Shown in pieces: positions 37,825 through 45,754 of a DNA stretch of 64,000 bases. This DNA comes from MTP4 sp052056915 (GTDB lineage Archaea; Halobacteriota; Methanosarcinia; Methanosarcinales; Methanosarcinaceae), in contig NZ_CP195119.1 of the NCBI RefSeq assembly GCF_052056915.1, positions 3,348,001-3,412,000 of the forward strand. Direction: 5' to 3'. The notes under the pieces were generated by a model. That model was not told the origin of the DNA, made no database searches, and worked only from the letters and a program-made list of their open reading frames with translations. Both the position numbers and the translations under genes were made by a program. How positions within the stretch are numbered: the first letter of the stretch is position 1; each line of letters starts with the position of its first letter.

Positions 37825-38979
37825 TTGAAGCAGGAAGCTAAGACATTGGGGATAAATAAGGCCTCAGCGAGGAAAAAAGACTGTTTGAAGGTGCAGGGAA
37901 CTCGGGGCAAGTTTTCTCCTGCATCTTCACCTGTCAATTCCACTTTTCCTGCTTCTTTTCCTGCTTCCTTTCCTGTCTCTACTGCTCCCTTCCCTTTTCC
38001 CTTTTCTTCTTCAGGTCTCTCTGCTGCTGTCCCTGCTGCTTCCTTTCCTGCTCCTGATTACCCTCCTTGCCTTCCTTGCCCGTCTTACCCGTCTTACCCG
38101 TCTTTTCCTTCCGGGCTTCCCTCTCTCAATCTGAACATTTACCGGGAGCCCAGCATAAAAGCCCTTATTAAAGAACAAAGCAGGGATCTTTACCGGCTAA
38201 TAAAAAAGGTGCATTTTGACGGGCGGTATTACCGGGTAAAATGTGTGCGCTCCGGAGCCTGGGAGCACTGCTGGGAGCTTGCAGTGAGAGTCCAGTTTTT
38301 CGGGATGATGCAGGGCCTGGCCGTCGAGCCGGAGCGGGTCGTTTGTGCAAAATCCAGAAAAATCATCTACAGGTCCCTTATCCTGGTAAATCCTTACGAG
38401 TTGTGGGACGAGGAACTTGTCGAAAGGTTGTGGAACCTTCAGGAAAGAATCGAGTTCCTTATCTCAAAGATTCTCTTCCACGAATGTATCCATGTCCTGA
38501 TCTTCCTTGGAAAAACCCTGCCCGCGGGTTTCGGGCAGACGGACATTTTCCTTGAATTCCGGGAACTGCTTGAACTCGCAAACTCGGAAAAGTTCTACGT
38601 AGAAAGGCAGGAAGTCCTGCACTGCCTCCGGAACCTGGCCGGGCTTTCCCTCAGCTTTCCCGAAAACCATGGAAAAATGCCGCAAATGGGGCCGAAGCCA
38701 AATCCTGAGCCAGAACCGGAACCGGCTCTTATCCCTGAACTTTATGAATTCCTGGTCCACGAAAAATACAGCATCAAAAAAACCGACCTGTCTTTCGGCC
38801 TTTCCTGGAGCAACGGGAAAATTTCCAGGGACTATGCAAAGATCGCAGCCCTGAAGTTCGATTCCTGTCTCGCCTCCGATAAAAAGTTGTGGAAAGCAGA
38901 AGTCCGCAGGCTGCGAAGGGCTTTGAAAAAGCTATACGACAGGCTTGATGAAGAGCAGCATTCTCGGGACCCGGATTGA
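37825..38979 (+). CDS. Putative HExxH metallopeptidase-like protein, unassigned family
   Basis: A 384-aa protein whose central domain (about 105-280) contains FHECIHVLIFLG, giving the zincin-type motif H219-E220-x-x-H223 inside a predicted helix. Candidate third ligands are glutamates in the following helices (FLEFRELLELAN, VERQEV). Residues about 30-100 are a Pro/Ser/Phe/Ala-rich low-complexity linker encoded by imperfect DNA repeats, and the C-terminal 60 residues are basic. There is no signal peptide. The TTG start has GGTGGGGG upstream. I do not recognise the family; proteolytic activity is an inference from the motif only. Confidence 0.6.
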   Translation: MKQEAKTLGINKASARKKDCLKVQGTRGKFSPASSPVNSTFPASFPASFPVSTAPFPFPFSSSGLSAAVPAASFPAPDYPPCLPCPSYPSYPSFPSGLPSLNLNIYREPSIKALIKEQSRDLYRLIKKVHFDGRYYRVKCVRSGAWEHCWELAVRVQFFGMMQGLAVEPERVVCAKSRKIIYRSLILVNPYELWDEELVERLWNLQERIEFLISKILFHECIHVLIFLGKTLPAGFGQTDIFLEFRELLELANSEKFYVERQEVLHCLRNLAGLSLSFPENHGKMPQMGPKPNPEPEPEPALIPELYEFLVHEKYSIKKTDLSFGLSWSNGKISRDYAKIAALKFDSCLASDKKLWKAEVRRLRRALKKLYDRLDEEQHSRDPD

Positions 38980-39163
38980 AAATCTTTCATGAAATTGCTG
39001 AAGCCCCTAATTCCTTTTTCATCTTCAACTCCCAGATAGGATAAGCCAGGGGCTCTGTAGAAATCTTGTTCTATCGCTTGAAATGGCCCCAATTTGTGCT
39101 CGGGCTTAATTCCAATTTCGAATCCGGTTGTTATCTCCTTCGTATCGATTGCAGGGGCCCTCA

Positions 39164-39183
39164 CCGCTTGCTTTAGCAAGCGG
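39164..39183. terminator. Perfect 8-bp hairpin in the gap after the HExxH gene
   Basis: CCGCTTGC and GCAAGCGG flank the loop TTTA. It lies 185 nt after the stop codon and lacks a long T-run, so it may be a terminator or part of a repeat element. The rest of 38980-39732 holds only short open frames; a TATA-like TTTATATATTTAAA at about 39630 probably serves the next gene. Confidence 0.4.
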
Positions 39184-39316
39184 CGTTTTCCAAAATGACT
39201 GAGAATAAACGATTTCAGAAGAAAACGCCAGCAAGGGACTTCTCTATTATTTGGTGTACTACATCATGGTGAAACCAAAACCAGAAAAAAATTCTACAAA
39301 AACGAAATAACTTGCA

Positions 39317-39499
39317 TTAATTGAGGATTTTGCAGGGATTCCGGCTTTTGAGGAGTTCGATGAATTCGGCGTCTTCCAGAAGCTTGATTCTTTTGTTGAA
39401 ACCCAGGCGTTCGGAGCTTGCGTTTTTCAGGACAGGCAGGTTCATTTCTACGATTGTGTTCCGTAGAATTTGAGAAACGTATGGCTCGTCAATTTTCAG
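39317..39499 (-). pseudogene. Unidentified gene remnant
   Basis: A 60-codon open frame whose second half reads like real protein (MNLPVLKNASSERLGFNKR, then a helical stretch RIKLLEDAEFIELLKS), but it has no ribosome binding site and is bounded by stop codons inside otherwise AT-rich sequence. I do not recognise a family. A short piece of a decayed gene is the most likely explanation. Confidence 0.3.
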
Positions 39500-39732
39500 T
39501 TAGAGATCTTTGGTTCAAAAGTAGCATCATGAAAAATGTTTGAAATTTTATGTCGACATGCCGAATATAAGGTTTTTTTTCAAGAATTCCCTTATTCAAC
39601 TAAATGTCTAAATTTTCAGATATTTGTACCTTTATATATTTAAAAAATGAGGATTTCTCAGATATTCGTCGAGTTTTACCAAAAATGCTTTAATGTTCTA
39701 TTGCTTATTTAATTTTCATAGGAGGTTAATAT

Positions 39733-40704
39733 TTGAAGCGAATTCTGATGCTTTGCTTTGTAATTGGAGTGCTCATCTCTCTTTCCAGTGTAGCTTTAGC
39801 TGATACTAGTGAGTACGAGGCCAGTAAAGTAGTTGAGGAATATGTTCTTGATGGTGAAACTTCCGTCAGTTATGGTCCATATAATTATAAGGGCGTTGAT
39901 TATTTCGTCGTAGCTCTAGATTCTGGAGGGGCCGGTGACTATATAGGAACCTTTTTCATAGTAGACAAGTCAAATGGTGAAATTGTTTCTGACAGATTGA
40001 TCTATTACGGTGTTTCAAAGGTTCATATGGTTGCTCTTGATGTATTAGAGTATGATTATTTGACTGTTTATAGTGATAACATCGGAATTACCCGTGAAGA
40101 GATTAATTCCTGGGATGACTCCCAGGAATTCTGGGACGAAATTGAAATCGCAGCTCGGAGCCAGGATGAAATTGATGCTGCTAAAGAAGCAAGCGAACTA
40201 TGTAATAAATTGGTGAACGACTTACAGGCTGAGATTTTGGTCTCTCAAGAGTTGGTAGATATCATAAACGATATCTACGCCAACGGTGCTAACGATGAGA
40301 ATATCGATCAGTTCATGGACCTTTCAATTCAACTTAACAATAACTATAAGGATTCGCAAGCAAGCGTAAATGAGGCAATTGAAAAATATCCGGTAATATA
40401 TGATGAATTCACCGATACCAGTTCTGCATACGGGATTACAAAGAGTGAATGGAATGATTATGAAGAGGCAGACCTTCAGCAACTTGGCAATCTGAATGAT
40501 GATTACAAGAAAATCATTGACTATGGTAAGATGTATGCCTGGATAGAGGATGATACAGATTGGGCATGGGAGTCAATGAATGACAGGCTTCCTTCAACAT
40601 CTGAGTCCAAGTCTTCATCCTCGTCCAGTTCTGCACCAGGTTTTGGAATCATTGCAGGTATATCGAGCATTGCAATTGTATTCTATGTATACCGTAGGGA
40701 ATAA
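39733..40704 (+). CDS. Secreted surface protein with PGF-CTERM-like anchor
   Basis: A 323-aa protein with an N-terminal signal peptide (about 1-24, MKRILMLCFVIGVLISLSSV) and a C-terminal Ser-rich stretch followed by APGFGIIAGI, a hydrophobic helix and YRRE. This tripartite tail matches PGF-CTERM signals processed by archaeosortase A. Residues about 30-110 resemble a PepSY-like or similar small beta-rich fold; the middle is acidic and helical. The function is unknown. The TTG start has GGAGGT at 39721-39726. Codon use is more AT-rich than in the housekeeping genes. Confidence 0.7.
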   Translation: MKRILMLCFVIGVLISLSSVALADTSEYEASKVVEEYVLDGETSVSYGPYNYKGVDYFVVALDSGGAGDYIGTFFIVDKSNGEIVSDRLIYYGVSKVHMVALDVLEYDYLTVYSDNIGITREEINSWDDSQEFWDEIEIAARSQDEIDAAKEASELCNKLVNDLQAEILVSQELVDIINDIYANGANDENIDQFMDLSIQLNNNYKDSQASVNEAIEKYPVIYDEFTDTSSAYGITKSEWNDYEEADLQQLGNLNDDYKKIIDYGKMYAWIEDDTDWAWESMNDRLPSTSESKSSSSSSSAPGFGIIAGISSIAIVFYVYRRE

Positions 40705-40900
40705 GACTACTTCTTGTTCTTTCTCCCTTTTTCATTTTTGGGTATTCAATGTAATTACTTTTATCTAATTTTTACAAGTGATGATTTGAACTCGGGAAAT
40801 GCTTAGAATAAACACGAATTATCTTTTATTGCGGCTGAATATGTGCAAAAACTGTCTTTGCTGCATATGTTCTTTAATTAAAAAGCCAATAGTTTTCCCC

Positions 40901-41341
40901 TCATTTCTCCAACAACACCTTCAGATTCTCCCCTTCTTCCTTCATATGCACCCTGATGGCTTCAGCCCTCTTCCCGGCAACCTTCGAAAGCACCCCACCA
41001 AACCGAAAAGAAAGCGTGGCAGTAAAAACGCTCCCGCCATTGTAAGGCTCTATCGAAAAAGATCCTCCTGAACAGACAATGGACTCAGGGAACAGTACCT
41101 TATATTCGATCAATTCATTCGGTACACAGTTTGTAATCTCGAAGCTCAATTTTTCCAGTCTGCCCCCAAGGTATTCCTCGGCATAAAGTACAGAGCCTTT
41201 TTCTAAGTTTTTTCCTTTGACCCACTTAGCAAGTATGTGGTCTTTGTGCCAGGATCGATAGTTTTCCGTAAAATGGGTAAACCATTCAAAGACGGCCTCA
41301 GGTGGTCGGTTTATTATTACGGAATCTTTCAATGTAGTCAT
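40901..41341 (-). CDS. SRPBCC (START-like) family protein
   Basis: A 146-aa single-domain protein of the polyketide cyclase/START-like superfamily: DSVIINRPPEAVFEWFTHF at the N-terminus, a beta-rich middle and a long C-terminal helix (KAEAIRVHMKEEGENLKVLL-like). Such proteins bind hydrophobic ligands; the specific role is unknown. A decayed partial copy of its middle region is present at 42776-42907. Confidence 0.75.
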   Translation of the reverse strand: MTTLKDSVIINRPPEAVFEWFTHFTENYRSWHKDHILAKWVKGKNLEKGSVLYAEEYLGGRLEKLSFEITNCVPNELIEYKVLFPESIVCSGGSFSIEPYNGGSVFTATLSFRFGGVLSKVAGKRAEAIRVHMKEEGENLKVLLEK

Positions 41342-41488
41342 ATTGCAGCCCCATTTTTCCCGTGTTTATATTATTGGCTGCAATACTTGTTTTTATCTCA
41401 TGGATCTTAAAATTTGAATTTGTTTGCATCCCTTTTGTATCTCGTTTACTGTCGCTTTTTCTTTTTTTGCACGCTCTTCTTATTTTTC

Positions 41489-41521
41489 ATTCTGGAAAAG
41501 CCAGACGCCTTTGGCGTCCGG
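41489..41521. repeat. Dispersed GC-rich module, copy 2
   Basis: ATTCTGGAAAAGCC followed by a GACGCC-TTT-GGCGTC hairpin and CGG. It is related to 2032-2064 and 42979-43019. The next 100 nt (about 41565-41625) resemble the GAAAAT...TTTTCTGTGATC segment inside the ferredoxin-end repeat at 55812-55860. Confidence 0.6.
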
Positions 41522-41644
41522 TTTCTCTCAAGCACAGAGAAAAGGACGCTCGCTGTTGCACTTACAGTTCAACTCCCAGAAAATGTCCAATTTTCTGTGA
41601 TCACGAAGCGGAACTCGGCTGAAAAATCTTTTGTTTTATCCCTT

Positions 41645-41833
41645 TCATACTAAGAAGTTTTTATTTCCGTAATATTCAATGTTATGAAAATCAATCACAA
41701 TGTCATGAATCGTGTTTTCAGGTTTCATCGTCTTGAAGATATCGAGATTTTTGCTTTTGAGGTCATTAATTGCGGATTCAAGAGAGTTTGTAGGAGGCTT
41801 TGCAGCAGGCAACAATACTTTCTGGGCGTCCTG
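41645..41833 (-). pseudogene. Transposase remnant
   Basis: A 62-codon open frame without a start signal. Its end, with NTIHDIVIDFHNIEYYGNKN, resembles the first catalytic-Asp region (DF..I.YYG) of IS4/ISH3-like DDE transposases. Everything downstream of that point is missing, so it is a fragment of an inactivated element. Confidence 0.4.
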
Positions 41834-42220
41834 TCATACATAATTTGCCGATACTGACAAGGTTATTATATCATATTTATCAAACAATTCTGAGGATACA
41901 GCTACCAAGATGGCTGTTTCTATTCATGGGGTTCTTATGGGCACGAAATCATTTTATTTTGCTTCACAAATGAATTCTATGATCCGTTAGAATTTTTTCG
42001 GTTTATCTGATATATTTGTCAATGTTCAATAATGGGACTTCTGAACTTGGGTTATTCGGAAGTACTGACAAGAATTGGGAAGTGGTCTAACGATAAGTGA
42101 TGAAATCTTGGCAGTATTATTGACTCTACTCAGTGTTATGGTAGCTTCTTCATTTCAATATTTGAATATCAGTTCAAAAGGGGAAAGAGTATGTATCTAA
42201 ATTCCAGTTAGAAAGGGGAC

Positions 42221-42346
42221 TTGGTCAAAGAGGTTGAGAGTAAATTGACGGAGTTGGGCTTTGATCCCGGTTCCATTGACGGAAATGATGGGCATAAAGC
42301 TGGCGGAAGTGTAGCTGCTCGAATTAAACCTGTTTGCAATATGTAG
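42221..42346 (+). pseudogene. Peptidoglycan-binding-like domain remnant
   Basis: A 41-codon open frame encodes VKEVESKLTELGFDPGSIDG followed by a degenerate tail. This resembles PG_binding_1 repeats, which typically read VqxkLxxLGfxPGpiDGxfG. It begins with TTG shortly after GAAAGGGG but ends after one partial repeat, so it is probably a remnant. Confidence 0.35.
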
Positions 42347-42422
42347 CCAGTGGTGTGTGAAGAGGGGTGGTGTGAACTCCCTCCATGTTCCGATTAAGCG
42401 CTTTTCTCGAGGAGATGTCGTT

Positions 42423-42632
42423 ATGGAATTCTTTGACGTACTACTCAAGACCGTGGCCAGCCTTGTTGGATTACCACTCTTCTTGGGCGGATTTTTTGGA
42501 TTCTGGTTCGGAATTTATGTGATATTTGGAGAGCAGAATATTGTTGAGGGTATCTTAATCGTAGTTGGTTCGATACTGGCCTTAACAATAGGCACTATTC
42601 TCGGTAAATTTGCCAGAGGCGATTATGATTGA
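42423..42632 (+). CDS. Small hydrophobic membrane protein
   Basis: A 69-aa protein with two predicted membrane helices (about 8-30 and 38-58) separated by GEQN and ending FARGDYD. No family is recognised. GGAGATG lies before the ATG at 42423; the open frame continues upstream to 42357, but that part is hydrophilic and lacks a ribosome binding site. Confidence 0.5.
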   Translation: MEFFDVLLKTVASLVGLPLFLGGFFGFWFGIYVIFGEQNIVEGILIVVGSILALTIGTILGKFARGDYD

Positions 42633-42775
42633 AGGGTGGAGGACAAGTATGGATTTTAAAAATAAACTTCAGAATCTTTTTTACTGTCATGAATTCGATC
42701 TTGGTGATTATGCTTGGTTTATGAGAGCGGTAGGTGGATGATATTTGCTTTGCTATTGCTCAAAAAGCCCCTTGA

Positions 42776-43020
42776 GAACAGCTAATGGACTATGGGAACA
42801 ATACCTTATACTCGGTCAATTATCTCGCACACAATTGGTGACCTTAAAGCTTAATTTTTCCAGTTTGCCCTCGGTGTATTCCTCGGAATAAAGCACCGAG
42901 CCTTTTTTGGAATATTTAATTTGTTTGCATCTCGTTTGCTTCCGTTTTTTCTTTTTTTGCCTGCTCTTCTTAATTCCCATTCTGGAAAAGCCGTCCGCTT
43001 CGCTTCGCTCTGCGGCCGGT
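42776..43020. repeat. Decayed duplicate of the SRPBCC gene segment and its upstream flank
   Basis: 42776-42907 is a diverged copy of 41068-41203 (middle of the SRPBCC gene, frame disrupted). It is followed directly by 42909-43020, a copy of 41409-41523, including the dispersed GC-rich module. The intervening 41204-41408, which carries the start of the gene, is missing. It is therefore a partial duplication with an internal deletion. Confidence 0.7.
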
Positions 43021-43135
43021 GAGAGCCTCGGTACCTAGAAAGCAAGTCGAAAAACATTTAATAGGATATGAGTCCACAAATGAATATACTGATCGTACAC
43101 TGAATACTTTGCAAATCGTCAAAAATCAGGAATCG

Positions 43136-43546
43136 ATGAAAATGGATTCGGGAATTCTCCTTTATGCTCTTGGAATGTGGTTCATATTCGTTATTGCAGC
43201 TATCCTGAATGCGACATTCAGAGAAGTACTCATAACCCCGAAATTGGGGGAACATGCGGGGCACGTTATCAGTACATTCACTTTCATGGGAATTATTTTA
43301 GCTTTGACCTATCTTTTTCTCGGTTATCTGGATGCCGACCTTGCCGGGAATGATTTGCTTTTGATCGGGGCTCTCTGGCTTGTATTGACTGTTGCGTTTG
43401 AATTTCTCTTCGGGCACTATGTTATGGGGCATCCCTGGGAACGGTTGCTTGCCGATTACAATATTTTTAAGGGTAGGGTGTGGGTTCTCGTGCTTCTTAC
43501 CACTTTTCTAGCGCCTTGGATGGTTGGTACCTATCTGAGGTCATGA
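43136..43546 (+). CDS. DUF1761-like small membrane protein
   Basis: A 136-aa protein with four predicted membrane helices, the motif EHAGHVISTFTFMGIILAL, and a C-terminal NIFKGRVWVLVLLTTFLAPW. No firm family assignment is made; it has the look of small DUF1761/YndB-type integral membrane proteins. The ATG at 43136 is chosen because the upstream in-frame part includes duplicated repeat sequence. Its last 37 codons are duplicated at 43647. Confidence 0.45.
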   Translation: MKMDSGILLYALGMWFIFVIAAILNATFREVLITPKLGEHAGHVISTFTFMGIILALTYLFLGYLDADLAGNDLLLIGALWLVLTVAFEFLFGHYVMGHPWERLLADYNIFKGRVWVLVLLTTFLAPWMVGTYLRS

Positions 43547-43552
43547 AATAAA

Positions 43553-43646
43553 CAGTCCTCTTGAGCGAACGAAGTGAGCGAAAAGGACCGCGTACTCCCG
43601 AGGCGCAATTCGGGAAGGACAGCGCACTGCCGAAGCGGAACTCGGG
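43553..43646. repeat. Dispersed element related to the ferredoxin-end repeat
   Basis: The segment with CTTGAGCGAACGAAGTGAGC and CTCCCGAGGCGCAATTCGGGA is closely similar to part of the 119-nt unit at 55461-55917. It separates the membrane-protein gene from its duplicated 3' end, so it sits at a recombination junction. Confidence 0.7.
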
Positions 43647-43757
43647 TGGGAAAAATTGCTTGCAGATTATAACATTTTTAAGGGTAGGGTGTGGGTTCTT
43701 GTGCTTCTTACCACTTTTCTTGCGCCGTGGTTGGTTGGGACTTATCTGAGGAAGTAA
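43647..43757 (+). pseudogene. Duplicated 3' end of the membrane-protein gene
   Basis: 37 codons from WEKLLADYNIFKGRVWVLVL to the stop repeat the end of 43136-43546 with a few substitutions (for example W for WM near the end and a final K). It has no start and follows the dispersed element directly. Confidence 0.8.
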
Positions 43758-44087
43758 AATTATTCGGAGATTTGGGATTTTTAAGTTAAAAAGTGAGGTA
43801 TCTCAAGGCGGGACTTTTGTTCCGGCATATTACGCCATAATTTCAAGCCTGTTCTAATATAATTTCAAACAGGATAAAAACAATTCCAATTCGATTTAAT
43901 TCGAAGATTTTAATACAGATGGAAGCCTGACTTAAAACTACCTTCTTTATTAGGGTTGCCTGCTTGATTAGGGTAACCTGATATTTATTTAGAAGTTTAT
44001 TTATATTGTGACACTCCTTCTGATTATTTATCGGAAAAGTATTATATGGATTGGGAATATCTTTAATATATTAGTGGTGTGTAAAAA

Positions 44088-44540
44088 ATGAAATCTTTCG
44101 CATTAGTTCGAGCAGACAACTCTGACAAAGTAAAAATAGCATTACATGATCTGGAACGGTATGGGGACATTCAGTTTTCAGCCTCTCCCAGAAGTATCGA
44201 AGCAAACTATGCCGACGAACTTCTTGTTAGTGTAATGGGAGTGTCCCTCAAGTCAAAGTGCAATTCTGCAGCACTTGTTGAATTGAAAAACCACGCCGGG
44301 TTGGCTATTAGCAGGTTGAAGAAGATTCATCCCCCGGCGCATGTAGTCATCATCAGTCCCAAACATAAAGTATTCGAGGAACTTTCAGGCAAGTTCCGGC
44401 TCTATCCGGAATTTGACCGGGTGCTAACTCCGCGGGAGAAGCCGGAAGTCCCGGACACTGTTCAGGAAATGGTGGAATCAGGTAAACAGGAAGAAGAAAG
44501 CAAAGAATTGGTGGCAGAAGAGCCGGTTAAGACTGAATAA
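44088..44540 (+). CDS. DUF356-like methanogen protein
   Basis: A 150-aa protein starting MKSFALVRADNSDKVKIALH and containing HAGLAISRLKKIHPPAHVVIIS, resembling the methanogen-specific DUF356 family; the function is unknown. The C-terminal 30 residues are an acidic, probably disordered tail. GTGGTGTG lies before the ATG, and TTTAATATATTA at about 44061-44072 could be its TATA element. Confidence 0.55.
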   Translation: MKSFALVRADNSDKVKIALHDLERYGDIQFSASPRSIEANYADELLVSVMGVSLKSKCNSAALVELKNHAGLAISRLKKIHPPAHVVIISPKHKVFEELSGKFRLYPEFDRVLTPREKPEVPDTVQEMVESGKQEEESKELVAEEPVKTE

Positions 44541-44576
44541 CGGCATGTGATCCGGTTTTGTTGAAACATTCTTGTT

Positions 44577-44894
44577 TCACTCAAAAATCCCGGATACATT
44601 CTGCTCCATTCTTTCCAGAAAAGCAGTTTGTAACTGCTTTTCTTCCTTACTGAAACCTGAAAAAACGGTCGAATCCCATTTCAGGGCTATTTTCCTCATT
44701 TTTTCTTCCAGGCTTCTTCCTTTTTCAGTAACGAATACCCTGTATGCCTTTTTATCTCCCGGGTCCTGCTGCCTGTACACGTAGCCTGTGCTTTCCAGCT
44801 TTTTTGTTGCCCGTGCAGCGGTGGCTTTGTCCATTTTATACTTTTTTGCAAGGTCTTCCTGTCTGACGCCTTCCTTCCTTAAAAGCGACATCAT
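44577..44894 (-). CDS. MarR family regulator A, start codon apparently lost
   Basis: The 105-aa product from the first ATG has the MarR helix-turn-helix (VRQEDLAKKYKMDKATAARA) and wing, and is a close paralogue of regulator B at 47116. The reading frame stays open for 40 more codons (to 45014) and those after the sixth match the paralogue N-terminus (PIGKVISYIYRYQRIFLDKE), but there is no ATG, GTG or TTG among them. Homology ends abruptly where the paralogue has MEKLE. Either it is translated from a short form without the dimerisation helix, or it is decaying. It is divergent from the flavoprotein gene. Confidence 0.65.
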   Translation of the reverse strand: MMSLLRKEGVRQEDLAKKYKMDKATAARATKKLESTGYVYRQQDPGDKKAYRVFVTEKGRSLEEKMRKIALKWDSTVFSGFSKEEKQLQTAFLERMEQNVSGIFE

Positions 44895-45052
44895 AAAGCT
44901 GAACTGCCCGCTGCCGATTCCGTATAGTTCCAGTTCTTTGTCCAGGAATATCCGCTGGTACCTGTAAATGTACGAAATTACTTTGCCTATCGGTTTTGAA
45001 GGGGAAGTTGTTCCTTATGCTTTATTTTTCATCTTTTTGTACATCCACCATG

Positions 45053-45066
45053 GTTGCACACGCAAC
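45053..45066. promoter_or_regulatory. Predicted MarR operator GTTGC-N4-GCAAC, site 1
   Basis: Perfect inverted repeat GTTGCACACGCAAC immediately upstream of the TATA element (TTTATACA, about 45069-45076) of the flavoprotein gene. The same symmetric arms recur at 45100 and 47688. Confidence 0.65.
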
Positions 45067-45099
45067 TTTTTTATACAAACTGCCGAGTTAACACCTATA

Positions 45100-45113
45100 G
45101 TTGCAAGCGCAAC
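45100..45113. promoter_or_regulatory. Predicted MarR operator GTTGC-N4-GCAAC, site 2
   Basis: GTTGCAAGCGCAAC lies about 25-30 nt downstream of the TATA element, where transcription should start. With site 1 it brackets the promoter, an arrangement expected for repression. Confidence 0.65.
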
Positions 45114-45150
45114 AATCTGTGACAATCTTTTGGAAAAAGGAGTAATCTTC

Positions 45151-45696
45151 ATGAAAGTTCTCGGATTGATAGGAAGTCCTCGGATTAAAGGAAACACTGC
45201 GAAACTCGTAAAGGAAATCCTTGCAGGTGCCTCGGAAAACGGAGCCGAGTCCGCCGTGTATAATCTCGCAAAAATGAATCTTAGTGGCTGCAAGGCCTGT
45301 TCCGCCTGCCTGAAGAAAGGGACCTGTATCCTTGAAGACGATATGCAGGAACTCTACAGGGAAATAGAGAAAGCCGATGTCCTGGTGCTTGGTTCTCCCG
45401 TCTACATGGGGGAAATCAGCGCCCAGGCCAAACTTTTTGTGGACCGCTTACACCCCCTTGTCCATGACAGTTCAAAACCCCTGGCCGGAAAGAAGCTCGT
45501 ACTCGCATATACCCAGGGAAACCCCAATGTGGATACCTACGGTAAGTATTTTGAGTATATGGAAGGGATCTTTTCACATGTGGGGTTCGACGTGAAAGGC
45601 ACGGTTGCCGCGGCCGGGACCCTGGGGATGAACGACATTCTTGAGCAGGAAGCGCTGCTGGTAAAGGCACGGGAGATCGGAAAGAATCTGCAATAA
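45151..45696 (+). CDS. Iron-sulfur flavoprotein (Isf) family
   Basis: A 181-aa flavodoxin-like FMN protein with SPRIKGNT at the phosphate site and a compact cysteine motif C47, C50, C53, C59, which matches the 4Fe-4S motif of Methanosarcina Isf. Isf proteins form homodimers or tetramers and transfer electrons, with reported reduction of O2 and H2O2. AAAGGAG is ideally placed before the ATG at 45151; the upstream open frame is not used. It is probably in an operon with the MFS gene 58 nt downstream, under the two operators. Confidence 0.88.
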   Translation: MKVLGLIGSPRIKGNTAKLVKEILAGASENGAESAVYNLAKMNLSGCKACSACLKKGTCILEDDMQELYREIEKADVLVLGSPVYMGEISAQAKLFVDRLHPLVHDSSKPLAGKKLVLAYTQGNPNVDTYGKYFEYMEGIFSHVGFDVKGTVAAAGTLGMNDILEQEALLVKAREIGKNLQ

Positions 45697-45754
45697 AAGG
45701 AGCCTTGAAAAACGACTCGCGGACCTTGAAAAACAGAACAATGAGAGTACTATT

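Noticed and set aside
38832..39179. 115-codon minus-strand frame after the HExxH gene
   Set aside because: Half of it is antisense to the HExxH gene and the rest has no start signal; the intergenic part may be a dispersed non-coding repeat.
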